Of a stretch of DNA of 36,411 nt, positions 28,434 to 36,411 are shown in pieces (the first letter of the stretch is position 1; each line of letters begins with the position of its first letter). Below the pieces are notes generated by a model. It worked only from the letters and a program-made list of their open reading frames with translations. It made no database searches and was not told where the DNA came from. The position numbers and the translations under genes are program-made. Source of the stretch: Entomohabitans teleogrylli (GTDB lineage: Bacteria > Pseudomonadota > Gammaproteobacteria > Enterobacterales > Enterobacteriaceae); contig NZ_KQ947382.1 of the NCBI RefSeq assembly GCF_001484765.1, positions 1-36,411 on the forward strand, written 5' to 3'.

Positions 28434-29564
28434 ATGATTCCATTTAATGCGCCACCGGTGGTGGGAACCGAAATCGACTATATGCAGTCAGCTATGGCCA
28501 GCGGCAAGCTGTGCGGCGACGGCGGTTTTACCCGGCGCTGCCAGCAGTGGATGGAACAGCGCTTTGCCAGTAAGAAAGTGCTGCTGACGCCATCCTGCAC
28601 CGCATCGCTGGAAATGGCGGCGTTGCTACTGGATATTCAGCCCGGCGATGAAGTGATCATGCCGAGCTACACCTTTGTTTCTACCGCCAACGCCTTTGTG
28701 CTGCGCGGCGCGACCATCGTATTCGTGGATATTCGTCCGGATACCCTGAATATCGATGAGAGTAAAATTGAAGCGGCTATCACCGATAAGACCCGGGCCA
28801 TCGTTCCGGTGCATTACGCCGGAGTCGCCTGCGAAATGGATGCCATTATGGCGCTGGCGGCCAAATATCATCTTTATGTCGTGGAAGACGCCGCTCAGGG
28901 CGTGATGTCGACATATAAAGGGCGGGCGCTGGGGAGTATTGGTCATATAGGCTGTTTCAGTTTCCACGAAACCAAGAACTATACCGCCGGGGGCGAAGGC
29001 GGAGCGACGCTGATTAACGATCCAACGCTGGTCGAGCGGGCGGAAATCATTCGCGAAAAAGGGACTAACCGCAGCCAGTTTTTCCGCGGCCAGGTGGATA
29101 AATACACCTGGCGCGATGTCGGCTCCAGCTATCTGATGGCCGATTTACAGGCGGCATACCTGTGGGCGCAACTGGAGGCGGCAGAGTGCATTAATCAGCA
29201 GCGCCTGGCGCTGTGGCATAACTATGAAGAAGCGCTGGCGCCGCTGGCGCGCGCCGGGCGTATCGAACTGCCGACCATTCCCGCCGACTGTGTCCACAAT
29301 GCGCATATGTTTTACATCAAGCTGCGCGATGAAGCGGATCGCAGCAGGCTGATCGACTGGCTGAAGGAGGCGGAGATTCTGGCGGTGTTCCATTACATCC
29401 CGCTGCACTCCAGCCCTGCCGGCCGGGAATTTGGCCGCTTTGCCGGCGACGACCGCTATACCACCGCGGAGAGCGAACGCCTGTTGCGCCTGCCGCTGTT
29501 CTACAACCTGTCTGCGGTGAATCAGCGAACGGTGATTAATACGTTGCTGAGCTATTTCGCCTGA
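28434..29564 (+). CDS. wecE: dTDP-4-amino-4,6-dideoxygalactose transaminase
   Basis: WecE (RffA) is a PLP aminotransferase of the DegT/DnrJ/EryC1 family that converts dTDP-4-keto-6-deoxyglucose to dTDP-Fuc4N using glutamate. The 376 residues equal E. coli. Lys181 in SFHETKNYTAGGEGG is the Schiff-base lysine, VVEDAAQG supplies the pyridine-binding Asp, and PSYTFVSTANA forms the cofactor pocket. It follows wecD by 4 bases and precedes wzxE by one base. Biochemically its step comes before that of WecD. Confidence 0.96.
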   Translation: MIPFNAPPVVGTEIDYMQSAMASGKLCGDGGFTRRCQQWMEQRFASKKVLLTPSCTASLEMAALLLDIQPGDEVIMPSYTFVSTANAFVLRGATIVFVDIRPDTLNIDESKIEAAITDKTRAIVPVHYAGVACEMDAIMALAAKYHLYVVEDAAQGVMSTYKGRALGSIGHIGCFSFHETKNYTAGGEGGATLINDPTLVERAEIIREKGTNRSQFFRGQVDKYTWRDVGSSYLMADLQAAYLWAQLEAAECINQQRLALWHNYEEALAPLARAGRIELPTIPADCVHNAHMFYIKLRDEADRSRLIDWLKEAEILAVFHYIPLHSSPAGREFGRFAGDDRYTTAESERLLRLPLFYNLSAVNQRTVINTLLSYFA

Positions 29565-29565
29565 T

Positions 29566-30816
29566 ATGTCGTTAGCCAAAGCCTCCGTGTGGACCGCTGG
29601 GTCTACACTGGTAAAAATTGGCGTCGGACTGCTGGTGGTAAAGCTGCTGGCGGTGGCCTATGGCCCTGCCGGCGTCGGGATGGCCGGCAATTTTCGCCAG
29701 ATGGTCACCGTACTGGGAGTCCTGGCCGGGGCCGGGATTTTTAACGGCGTCACTAAGTATGTGGCTGAATATCAGCAGCAGCCGGAGATGCTGCGTCGGG
29801 TAGTGGGTACTTCCTCCTCGCTGGTGATAGGGTTTTCCACTTTGCTGGCGCTGGCGTTTTTGCTGGCGGCGCGGCCAATCAGTATCGGGCTGTTTGGCCA
29901 CGACCAGTATCAGCATGTGGTGCGTCTGGTGGCGCTGGTGCAAATGGGAATTGCCTGGGCCAACTTTACTCTGGCGATTATCAAAGGCTTTCGCGATGCG
30001 CTGGGCAATGCTCTGGCGCTGATAGCCGGCAGCCTGATCGGTGTGGCGGCATACTTTGTCTGCTGGCGTATTGGCGGTTATGAAGGGGCATTGCTGGGGC
30101 TGGCGCTGGTGCCTGCGCTGGTGGTGGTGCCGGCGATGGTGATACTGCGGCGTCGCGCCCACCTGCCTTGCCGATTTCTCCGGCCCTGCTGGGACAAGGC
30201 GCTGGCGGTGAGCCTCGGTAAATTTACCATAATGGCGCTGATAACCTCGGTGACCCTGCCGCTGGCTTACGTGATGATGCGTAATCTACTGGCGCAGCAT
30301 TACAGCTGGGACGAAGTTGGGATCTGGCAGGGGGTAAGCAGCATTTCCGATGCCTACCTGCAGTTTATTACCGCGTCGTTTAGCGTCTATCTGCTGCCCA
30401 CCCTGTCGCGGCTGACGGCGACGCGGGATATCAGCCGGGAGATTGGCCGCTCGCTGCGCTTTGTACTACTGGCGGTGGCGGCGGTCAGTTTTACTGTCTG
30501 GCTGCTGCGGGATTTTGCGATTTGGCTGTTGTTTTCGGCGAAGTTTTCCGCCATGCGCGACCTGTTCGTCTGGCAGTTGATCGGCGATGTGTTGAAAGTT
30601 GGCGCCTATGTTTATGGCTATCTGGTGATTGCCAAAGCATCGTTGCGTTTTTACCTTCTGGCGGAAGTCAGTCAGTTCGCGTTGCTGACGGGCTTTTCCC
30701 ACTGGCTAATCCCGGCTCACGGGGCGGCCGGCGCCGCCCAGGCCTATATGGCGACGTATATTGTTTATTTTGCGCTGTGCAGCGGCGTATTTTTACTCTG
30801 GCGTAGACGATCATGA
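29566..30816 (+). CDS. wzxE: ECA lipid III flippase
   Basis: WzxE moves undecaprenyl-PP-trisaccharide (lipid III) across the inner membrane. The 416-residue protein is almost entirely hydrophobic segments, consistent with the 12-helix MOP/Wzx fold. Conserved features include [21 protein letters not shown] at the N terminus and [10 protein letters not shown]. It starts one base after the wecE stop and its own stop overlaps wecF (ATGA). Confidence 0.95.
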   Translation: MSLAKASVWTAGSTLVKIGVGLLVVKLLAVAYGPAGVGMAGNFRQMVTVLGVLAGAGIFNGVTKYVAEYQQQPEMLRRVVGTSSSLVIGFSTLLALAFLLAARPISIGLFGHDQYQHVVRLVALVQMGIAWANFTLAIIKGFRDALGNALALIAGSLIGVAAYFVCWRIGGYEGALLGLALVPALVVVPAMVILRRRAHLPCRFLRPCWDKALAVSLGKFTIMALITSVTLPLAYVMMRNLLAQHYSWDEVGIWQGVSSISDAYLQFITASFSVYLLPTLSRLTATRDISREIGRSLRFVLLAVAAVSFTVWLLRDFAIWLLFSAKFSAMRDLFVWQLIGDVLKVGAYVYGYLVIAKASLRFYLLAEVSQFALLTGFSHWLIPAHGAAGAAQAYMATYIVYFALCSGVFLLWRRRS

Positions 30817-31889
30817 TGACCTTGATTCATGTCCTGGGATCGGACATTCCTCACCACAATCAGACGGTACTGCGGTTTTTCAATGATGAACTGGCCTCGT
30901 CCTCGGTTCACGCCCGTGAATTTATGGTGGTGACCCGTGATGCGCAGGCATTCAGGGCATTCGATCGGCTGACGCTTCACTGTTACCCAACTAAAAAAGC
31001 GCTGGCCCAGGCGGTGATTGCCCGGGCAAGGGCAGATCGCCAGCAGCGTTTTTTTCTGCATGGTCAGTTCAATACCACTCTATGGCTGGCGCTGTTGAGC
31101 GGCCGTGTTCGGGCTGCGCAGGTCAACTGGCATATCTGGGGCGCCGATTTGTATGAAGTGTCCGGAAGCCTGAAGTTTCGCCTGTTTTATCTGCTGCGGT
31201 GTATCGCCCAGGGCCGGGTGGGGCGGGTGTTCGGTACCCGCGGCGATCTTAGCTGGTATCACCGGCGCCACCCTGCCGTTAAGGGCGAGTTGCTCTATTT
31301 TCCAACCCGTATGAATCCGCAGCTTAACTCACTGGCCCGCGGCGGCGAACGGCAGGGTAAAATGACGATTCTGGTAGGCAACTCCGGCGATCGGAGTAAT
31401 AACCATATCGCCGCGCTGCAGGCCATCCATCGCCAGTTCGGCGACACGGCGCAGGTGATCGTGCCGATGGGCTATCCGGCCAATAATCAGTCCTATATTG
31501 ATGAAGTACAGCGGACGGGGGCGGCGCTGTTCAGCGGCGAAAACCTGCAAATATTACGTGAACAGGTGGCGTTCGATGACTATCTGGCGCTCTTGCGGCG
31601 CTGCAGTCTTGGCTATTTTATCTTTGAGCGCCAGCAGGGGATCGGGACGCTATGTCTGTTGATTCAGGCCGGCGTGCCCTGTGTGCTGAGCCGGGAAAAT
31701 CCATTCTGGCAGGATATGGCCGAGCAGCACATTCCTGTGCTGTTTAGCGGCGATCCGCTCAACGAGGAGACGGTCAGAGAGGCGCAGCGTCAGTTGATGC
31801 TGGTGGATAAATCGCGCATTGCGTTTTTTAATCCGAATTATATTACGGGCTGGCATCAGGCCCTGCGCAGCGCGGTGGGGGAAGTGTGA
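30813..31889 (+). CDS. wecF: Fuc4NAc transferase (lipid III synthesis)
   Basis: WecF (RffT) transfers Fuc4NAc from dTDP-Fuc4NAc to lipid II, completing the trisaccharide lipid III on the cytoplasmic face. The 358 residues (E. coli 359) include [31 protein letters not shown]-like [25 protein letters not shown] and [21 protein letters not shown], all characteristic of the family. ATG 30813 overlaps the wzxE stop. A second ATG at 30816 is an alternative one residue shorter. The segment at about residues 50-60 is the most divergent from E. coli. Confidence 0.94.
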   Translation: MMTLIHVLGSDIPHHNQTVLRFFNDELASSSVHAREFMVVTRDAQAFRAFDRLTLHCYPTKKALAQAVIARARADRQQRFFLHGQFNTTLWLALLSGRVRAAQVNWHIWGADLYEVSGSLKFRLFYLLRCIAQGRVGRVFGTRGDLSWYHRRHPAVKGELLYFPTRMNPQLNSLARGGERQGKMTILVGNSGDRSNNHIAALQAIHRQFGDTAQVIVPMGYPANNQSYIDEVQRTGAALFSGENLQILREQVAFDDYLALLRRCSLGYFIFERQQGIGTLCLLIQAGVPCVLSRENPFWQDMAEQHIPVLFSGDPLNEETVREAQRQLMLVDKSRIAFFNPNYITGWHQALRSAVGEV

Positions 31890-33253
31890 TGAGTCCACTA
31901 CAATTCTGCGGTCTGTTGGTGGTGTGGCTGGTCTCGGTGCTGTTTATCGGTATCGTCACACTGCGCGAATTCCGCCGTGTGCGCTTCAACTTTAATGTCT
32001 TCTTCTCACTGCTGTTTTTGCTGACTTTCTTCTTTGGCTTTCCGCTTACCGCAACGCTGGTGTTCCGCTTCGATGTCAGCGTAGTGCCGCCGGAGGTGCT
32101 GTTACAGGCCCTGCTGGCGGCGGCCTGTTTTTATGGCATCTATTTTGTCACCTATAAAACCCGGCTGCGTAAACCCGCGCCGTCGGCGCATAGCGGGTCG
32201 GGGCTGTTCACCATGAACCGACTGGAGACGCATCTGGCGTGGGGAATACTGATGCTGCTGGCGCTGGCCAGCGTAACCGTGTTCTTTCTCCATAATGGTT
32301 TCCTGCTGTTCCGGCTCCAGTCTTACAGCCAGATTTTTTCCAGCGAAGTCTCCGGCGTTGCTCTGAAGCGTTTTTTCTATTTCTTTATTCCGGCGATGCT
32401 GGTGGTCTACTTTTTGCGCCCGTCGTTCCGCATGTGGCTGTTTTTCTTAGTCGCGACGGTGGGGTTCGGCATGCTCACCTATGTGATTGTTGGCGGAACC
32501 CGCGCGAACATTATTATCGCGTTTGCTATCTTTTTGTTTATTGGCATTATTCGCGGCTGGATCTCGCTGTGGATGCTGGCATCCGCCGGGGTGGCTGGGA
32601 TTATCGGCATGTTCTGGCTGGCGCTGAAGCGCTATAGCCTCGATGTCAGCGGCGCGGAAGCGTTTTACACCTTTTTATATCTGACGCGCGACACTTTTTC
32701 GCCCTGGGAAAATCTGGCGCTGCTGTTGCAGAATTACGACAAAATTGAGTTCCAGGGACTGGCGCCGATCGCCCGGGATTTCTATGTCTTTATCCCGACG
32801 TGGCTGTGGCCGGAGCGGCCGGGCGTGATACTCAATACCGCAAACTACTTCACCTGGGAAGTGTTGAATAATCACTCCGGGCTGGCTATTTCACCAACGC
32901 TGATCGGTTCACTGGTCGTGATGGGCGGGGGATGGTTTATTGCCCCTGGCGCGGTACTGGTCGGGTTAATTATAAAGTGGTTTGACTGGCTTTATAGCCG
33001 GGCTATGCAGGAATCAAACCGCTATAAAGCGGCAATTATTAACAGTTTTTGTTTTGGCGCTATCTTCAACATGATCGTGCTGGCCCGTGAAGGGCTGGAC
33101 GCGTTCGTGTCGCGGGTGGTCTTTTTTATGGTGGTTTTTGGCCTCTGTTTGCTGTTGGCGAAGTTGATTTTCTGGCTGCTGGATAGCGTTGGGCTGGTGC
33201 GTAGTCGCCGTTTGCCGACGCTGTCATCTTCTTCTTCAACACAAAATATGTGA
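31889..33253 (+). CDS. wzyE: ECA polymerase
   Basis: WzyE polymerises flipped trisaccharide units in the periplasm, with chain length set by WzzE. The 454 residues form about 11 membrane segments. Family-conserved stretches are [41 protein letters not shown]-like and [21 protein letters not shown], with [15 protein letters not shown] near the end. I use ATG 31889, which shares one base with the wecF TGA and matches E. coli (MSPLQF). A GTG one codon upstream is also in frame. The Ser-rich C-terminal tail (SSSSSTQNM) differs from E. coli. Confidence 0.95.
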   Translation: MSPLQFCGLLVVWLVSVLFIGIVTLREFRRVRFNFNVFFSLLFLLTFFFGFPLTATLVFRFDVSVVPPEVLLQALLAAACFYGIYFVTYKTRLRKPAPSAHSGSGLFTMNRLETHLAWGILMLLALASVTVFFLHNGFLLFRLQSYSQIFSSEVSGVALKRFFYFFIPAMLVVYFLRPSFRMWLFFLVATVGFGMLTYVIVGGTRANIIIAFAIFLFIGIIRGWISLWMLASAGVAGIIGMFWLALKRYSLDVSGAEAFYTFLYLTRDTFSPWENLALLLQNYDKIEFQGLAPIARDFYVFIPTWLWPERPGVILNTANYFTWEVLNNHSGLAISPTLIGSLVVMGGGWFIAPGAVLVGLIIKWFDWLYSRAMQESNRYKAAIINSFCFGAIFNMIVLAREGLDAFVSRVVFFMVVFGLCLLLAKLIFWLLDSVGLVRSRRLPTLSSSSSTQNM

Positions 33254-33263
33254 CAAGGAAAAC

Positions 33264-34004
33264 ATGACTGAAGTAAAAGATGCGCCTGTCTATCAGGTGC
33301 GCGGCCTGTCATTGCTGGGATGGCGGGATATGGCTCATGCCCTTGACTATCTGTATGCGGATGGTCACCTGAAACAGGGAACGCTGGTGGCGATTAATGC
33401 TGAAAAAATCCTCACCATGGAGGCCGATCCGCAGATCGCCGAACTGATTGGCGCCGCTGAATTCAAATATGCGGATGGGATCAGCGTGGTGCGCTCGGTG
33501 CGTAAGAAATACCCCGGGGCGCAGGTTTCCCGGGTGGCGGGAGCCGATCTCTGGGAAGCGCTGATGGCGCGGGCCGGTCGTGAAGGTTCGCGGGTTTTTC
33601 TGGTCGGCGGTCGTCCGGAGGTCGTGGAGGAAACCGCGCAGAAGCTGCGCCGGGAGTGGCAGGTTAATATCGTTGGCGCTCAGGACGGCTACTTTTCCGT
33701 TGCGGATCGTCAGGCGCTGTTTGAACGAATTCGCGATAGCGGCGCGCAAATTGTTACCGTGGCGATGGGATCGCCGCGCCAGGAAATTCTGATGCGCGAC
33801 TGTCGGCAAGTGCATCCTCACGCGCTATATATGGGGGTTGGCGGTACCTACGATGTGTTTACCGGCCATGTTAAAAGAGCGCCGAAGCTGTGGCAGGATC
33901 TGGGGCTGGAATGGCTATACCGTTTGCTTGCTCAGCCCAGCCGTATTCGTCGCCAGTTGCGCCTGCTGCGCTATCTGGCCTGGCATTATAGCGGCCAAAT
34001 CTAG
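33264..34004 (+). CDS. wecG: UDP-ManNAcA transferase (lipid II synthesis)
   Basis: WecG (RffM) adds ManNAcA to lipid I, the second step of ECA assembly. It is a 246-residue WecG/TagA/CpsF (GT26) enzyme with [32 protein letters not shown] (catalytic-site Asp), [26 protein letters not shown] and [20 protein letters not shown]. The C-terminal [10 protein letters not shown] is the amphipathic membrane-association tail. AAGGA at 33255-33259 precedes ATG 33264, and the upstream 25 in-frame codons belong to the wzyE region. It is the last gene of the cluster. Confidence 0.95.
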   Translation: MTEVKDAPVYQVRGLSLLGWRDMAHALDYLYADGHLKQGTLVAINAEKILTMEADPQIAELIGAAEFKYADGISVVRSVRKKYPGAQVSRVAGADLWEALMARAGREGSRVFLVGGRPEVVEETAQKLRREWQVNIVGAQDGYFSVADRQALFERIRDSGAQIVTVAMGSPRQEILMRDCRQVHPHALYMGVGGTYDVFTGHVKRAPKLWQDLGLEWLYRLLAQPSRIRRQLRLLRYLAWHYSGQI

Positions 34005-34374
34005 CGCCGTAGCGGCTCCCTGAATCCGCCCGTACCTGACCCCGGGTGCGGGCCATCCTGTAAAGGGGCGGCCAGCAGGTAGATTTGCACCTTCGGGAAT
34101 TGCTCTGCTTCCCACATTCTCCATTCTGCGCATTAACGTCTGTCGGGCCATACCTGCAGGGCTTTCTCCCGTCAGGCGTTTTTATTCCATTTGTTAATCA
34201 AAATTTGCCATTTTGGTGAAAATAGGAAAACATCTGCGGCTTTTATTAATGATGGTAATACATAGTGAGCAGGCTATTTGTTTCATGGCGGAAATAGCGC
34301 ATCATGAATTATGGCAGCGACCATAACTATAACCGGTACAGCCGGACGTTTTACCGACAGGATATTGAGGATTT
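34005..34374 (+). other. wecG-yifK intergenic region
   Basis: This 370-base gap has no gene that I can support. It holds a probable terminator (34153-34183) and then an A+T-rich stretch (34190-34260) suited to a promoter for yifK, although I found no convincing -35/-10 pair. A long untranslated leader precedes the yifK ATG. In E. coli yifK is repressed by Lrp and by the sRNA GcvB; I could not identify either site with confidence here. Confidence 0.5.
34153..34183 (+). terminator. Probable terminator of the ECA operon
   Basis: CCTGCAGGG (34153-34161) and CCCGTCAGG (34168-34176) pair as a 9-bp stem with a two-base internal mismatch and a 6-base loop, followed by CG and five T residues (34179-34183). 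It is the only terminator-like structure downstream of wecG, about 150 bases after its stop. Confidence 0.5.
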
Positions 34375-35760
34375 ATGGCAGAGAAACAACCGCAGCTTCA
34401 GCGCGGGCTGGAAGCGCGACATATTGAACTTATCGCCCTGGGCGGGACGATTGGCGTAGGGCTGTTTATGGGCTCGGCGAGTACCCTGAAGTGGGCGGGG
34501 CCGTCGGTTCTGCTGGCTTATATTATTGCCGGTATGTTTGTCTTCTTCATCATGCGCTCCATGGGGGAGATGCTTTTCCTTGAACCGGTGACCGGCTCTT
34601 TTGCTGTATACGCGCATCGCTATATGAGTCCCTTTTTCGGCTACCTGACGGCATGGTCGTACTGGTTTATGTGGATGGCGGTGGGGATTTCAGAGATTAC
34701 CGCCATCGGCGTGTACGTGCAGTTCTGGTTCCCTGAACTGCCCCAGTGGATACCCGCGTTGCTCGCCGTGGCGCTGGTGGCGCTGGCCAATATGGCGGCG
34801 GTACGGCTGTATGGGGAAATTGAGTTCTGGTTCGCGATGATCAAGGTCACCACCATTATCGTGATGATTGTGGTTGGGCTGGGGGTTATTTTCTTTGGCT
34901 TTGGCAATGGCGGTCACGCCACTGGCTTTGGCAATCTGACCCAGCACGGCGGTTTTTTCGCCGGTGGCTGGAAAGGATTGCTGACGGCGCTGTGTATTGT
35001 AGTGGCCTCTTATCAGGGGGTGGAGCTTATCGGTATCACCGCTGGAGAGGCTAAAAATCCCCAGGTGACTCTGCGCAGCGCGGTTGGGAAGGTGCTGTGG
35101 CGGATCCTGATTTTCTATGTCGGGGCCATTTTTGTCATTGTGACCATCTTCCCGTGGAATCAGATTAGCAGTAACGGCAGTCCGTTCGTGCTGACCTTTG
35201 CAAAGATTGGTATTACCGCCGCGGCAGGAATTATCAACTTTGTAGTGCTGACTGCGGCACTGTCTGGATGTAACAGCGGTATGTACAGCTGTGGGCGCAT
35301 GCTATATGCACTGGCGAAAAATCACCAGTTGCCCTCCGGCGTGGCGCGCGTGTCGCGCAGCGGTGTACCCGTGGCCGGGGTTGGCATATCAATAGCGATT
35401 CTTTTACTGGGTTCGTGCCTGAATTACCTGATACCTAATCCACAGCGCGTTTTTGTCTATGTGTATAGCGCCAGCGTGCTGCCGGGGATGGTGCCGTGGT
35501 TCGTTATTCTGATAAGCCAGATTCGCTTCCGGAAGGCACATCGCAAGGCGCTGGCCAGCCATCCGTTCCGCTCTATTCTGTTTCCGTGGACTAACTTTCT
35601 GACGATGGCGTTTCTGATCTGCGTATTGATTGGTATGGGAATTAACGAAGATACGCGCATGTCGCTGATTGTTGGGGCGCTGTTTATGGCTGCGGTGACG
35701 CTGGCATATAAGGTTTTTGGGCTTGGTCGACATATCGCCGGAGAAAGAATGGATGGATAA
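34375..35760 (+). CDS. yifK: Amino acid permease YifK (ThrP)
   Basis: This 461-residue protein of the APC superfamily (amino acid transporter subfamily, GABA permease type) has about 12 membrane helices. Near the N terminus it has the signature [20 protein letters not shown] (about 15-34), with the substrate-backbone-binding Gly-rich unwound helix. Further motifs are [32 protein letters not shown] and [19 protein letters not shown]. The E. coli homologue has been reported to import threonine and serine, hence the name thrP. Start ATG follows TTGAGGATTT. The gene is followed by the tRNA operon promoter 52 bases after its stop. Confidence 0.94.
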   Translation: MAEKQPQLQRGLEARHIELIALGGTIGVGLFMGSASTLKWAGPSVLLAYIIAGMFVFFIMRSMGEMLFLEPVTGSFAVYAHRYMSPFFGYLTAWSYWFMWMAVGISEITAIGVYVQFWFPELPQWIPALLAVALVALANMAAVRLYGEIEFWFAMIKVTTIIVMIVVGLGVIFFGFGNGGHATGFGNLTQHGGFFAGGWKGLLTALCIVVASYQGVELIGITAGEAKNPQVTLRSAVGKVLWRILIFYVGAIFVIVTIFPWNQISSNGSPFVLTFAKIGITAAAGIINFVVLTAALSGCNSGMYSCGRMLYALAKNHQLPSGVARVSRSGVPVAGVGISIAILLLGSCLNYLIPNPQRVFVYVYSASVLPGMVPWFVILISQIRFRKAHRKALASHPFRSILFPWTNFLTMAFLICVLIGMGINEDTRMSLIVGALFMAAVTLAYKVFGLGRHIAGERMDG

Positions 35761-35812
35761 GCGACAGAATGCGCAAAGCATAACCAAACGCTCATTTTCT
35801 TAAAAAAAGCAC

Positions 35813-35841
35813 TAGACAGCAGGGCGCGAAGTCCGTAGTAT
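35813..35841 (+). promoter_or_regulatory. Promoter of the argX tRNA operon
   Basis: TAGACA (35813-35818), a 17-base spacer and TAGTAT (35836-35841) are followed by a GC-rich discriminator (CCCCCTCCGC) and preceded by an A-rich run (TTAAAAAAAG), an UP-element-like stretch. This is the architecture of a stringently controlled stable-RNA promoter, and transcription should start about 15 bases before tRNA-Arg. Confidence 0.85.
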
Positions 35842-35862
35842 CCCCCTCCGCAACGGCGCTAC

Positions 35863-35939
<77 letters not shown>

Positions 35940-36004
35940 TTTTACGTTCAGGCGCTTGAGCTGCGGCGATATGTTATTTAACATAGTCGCGTAAAGTTTT
36001 CTGT

Positions 36005-36081
36005 GGTGGCTATAGCTCAGTTGGTAGAGCCCTGGATTGTGATTCCAGTTGTCGTGGGTTCGAGTCCCATTAGCCACCCCA
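36005..36081 (+). tRNA. hisR: tRNA-His (GTG)
   Basis: The 77-base gene includes the encoded extra 5' G (position -1) at 36005 that histidyl-tRNA synthetase recognises. The anticodon is GTG at 36039-36041, with an encoded CCA end. It is second in the operon. Confidence 0.98.
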
Positions 36082-36099
36082 TCAATTTAAGTGGGTTAT

Positions 36100-36186
36100 G
36101 CGAAGGTGGCGGAATTGGTAGACGCGCTAGCTTCAGGTGTTAGTGTCCTTACGGACGTGGGGGTTCAAGTCCCCCCCCTCGCACCA
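36100..36186 (+). tRNA. leuT: tRNA-Leu (CAG)
   Basis: Class II tRNA of 87 bases with a long variable arm (TGTCCTTACGGACGT), anticodon CAG at 36134-36136 and an encoded CCA. It looks identical to E. coli leuT as I recall it. It is third in the operon. Confidence 0.98.
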
Positions 36187-36221
36187 CACCAAATTGAACA
36201 AGAATCAAAAAGTATGTACAT

Positions 36222-36298
36222 CGGCGAGTAGCGCAGCCTGGTAGCGCAACTGGTTTGGGACCAGTGGGTCGGAGGTTCGAATCCTCTCTCGCCGACCA
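36222..36298 (+). tRNA. proM: tRNA-Pro (TGG)
   Basis: The 77-base tRNA has acceptor CGGCGAG/CTCGCCG, anticodon TGG at 36256-36258 and an encoded CCA. The D loop reads AGCCTGG where E. coli, as I recall, has AGCTTGG. It is last in the operon and is followed by a terminator. Confidence 0.98.
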
Positions 36299-36304
36299 TC
36301 TTTG

Positions 36305-36330
36305 AACCCTGCTTAATAGCAGGGTTTTTT
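36305..36330 (+). terminator. Intrinsic terminator of the tRNA operon
   Basis: The perfect 8-bp stem AACCCTGC (36305-36312)/GCAGGGTT (36319-36326) with a 6-base loop is followed by T residues to 36330. It begins 6 bases after the CCA of tRNA-Pro. Confidence 0.94.
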
Positions 36331-36364
36331 GTTTTCTTTTCCCACTGTTGCGTTTTTCCTCGCC

Positions 36365-36411
36365 TGCCATTGCCATTGCCATTGCCATTGCCATTGCCAT
36401 TGCCATTGCCA
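36365..36411. repeat. Perfect TGCCAT hexanucleotide tandem repeat
   Basis: From 36365 to the end of the window the sequence is seven full TGCCAT units plus TGCCA with no mismatch. The array is cut by the window edge, so its full length is unknown. On the minus strand the unit reads ATGGCA (Met-Ala codons), but that frame then crosses the tRNA terminator and tRNA genes. The array begins 34 bases after the tRNA terminator. Confidence 0.95.

Noticed and set aside
36149-36406. Minus-strand 85-codon open frame starting with a Met-Ala repeat
   Set aside because: It runs through the tRNA terminator, tRNA-Pro and part of tRNA-Leu, and its start is just the hexanucleotide repeat read as ATGGCA. There is no ribosome binding site or family similarity.

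Overview
The window is enterobacterial chromosome. Gene content and order match the region that in Escherichia coli K-12 runs from the 3' end of the rrnC operon through ilv, rep, rho and the enterobacterial common antigen (ECA) cluster to the argX-hisR-leuT-proM tRNA operon. Nearly every protein is recognisable as a close relative of its E. coli counterpart, but with enough substitutions, two gene-content differences and REP-like palindromes with a different core to suggest another genus of Enterobacteriaceae. I cannot name the species from sequence alone.

Layout. 1-163: the end of a tRNA-Asp, a tRNA-Trp and a terminator closing an rRNA operon. 243-3115: hdfR (-) divergent from maoP (+), which converges on yifB (-). 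3384-10723: the branched-chain amino acid operon, with promoter, ilvL leader and attenuator, ilvX, an intact ilvG, then ilvM, ilvE, ilvD, ilvA and an extra DUF2461 gene not present in the K-12 operon. The operon's probable intrinsic terminator lies inside the antiparallel 3' end of ilvY. 10718-13242: ilvY and ilvC, divergent, with the IlvY operator region between them. 13250-13937: two REP-like hairpins and then two tandem parvulin genes (ppiC and a diverged paralogue). 14059-20973: rep (+), gppA (-), rhlB (-), trxA (+) and rho (+) with its long autoregulatory leader. 21180-34004: the ECA operon wecA-wzzE-wecB-wecC-rffG-rffH-wecD-wecE-wzxE-wecF-wzyE-wecG, all on the + strand with mostly overlapping or abutting genes. 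34375-35760: yifK (thrP), an amino acid permease. 35813-36330: promoter, four tRNA genes (Arg CCG, His GTG, Leu CAG, Pro TGG) and terminator. 36365 to the window edge: a perfect TGCCAT hexanucleotide tandem repeat.

How the genes work together. IlvG/M, IlvC, IlvD, IlvE and IlvA form the isoleucine/valine pathway. ilvGMEDA is controlled by attenuation through ilvL, and ilvC by IlvY and its acetohydroxy-acid inducer. The wec genes make UDP-ManNAcA and dTDP-Fuc4NAc, assemble the GlcNAc-ManNAcA-Fuc4NAc lipid III trisaccharide on undecaprenyl phosphate, flip it (WzxE) and polymerise it (WzyE, WzzE). Rep, Rho, RhlB, GppA and TrxA are housekeeping factors.

I found no CRISPR array, prophage, insertion sequence or obvious new defence or biosynthetic system. 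The points most worth a second look are the DUF2461 gene appended to the ilv operon, the terminator encoded within ilvY codons, the duplicated parvulin locus, the hexanucleotide repeat at the right edge, and the apparent lack of a rhoL leader peptide.
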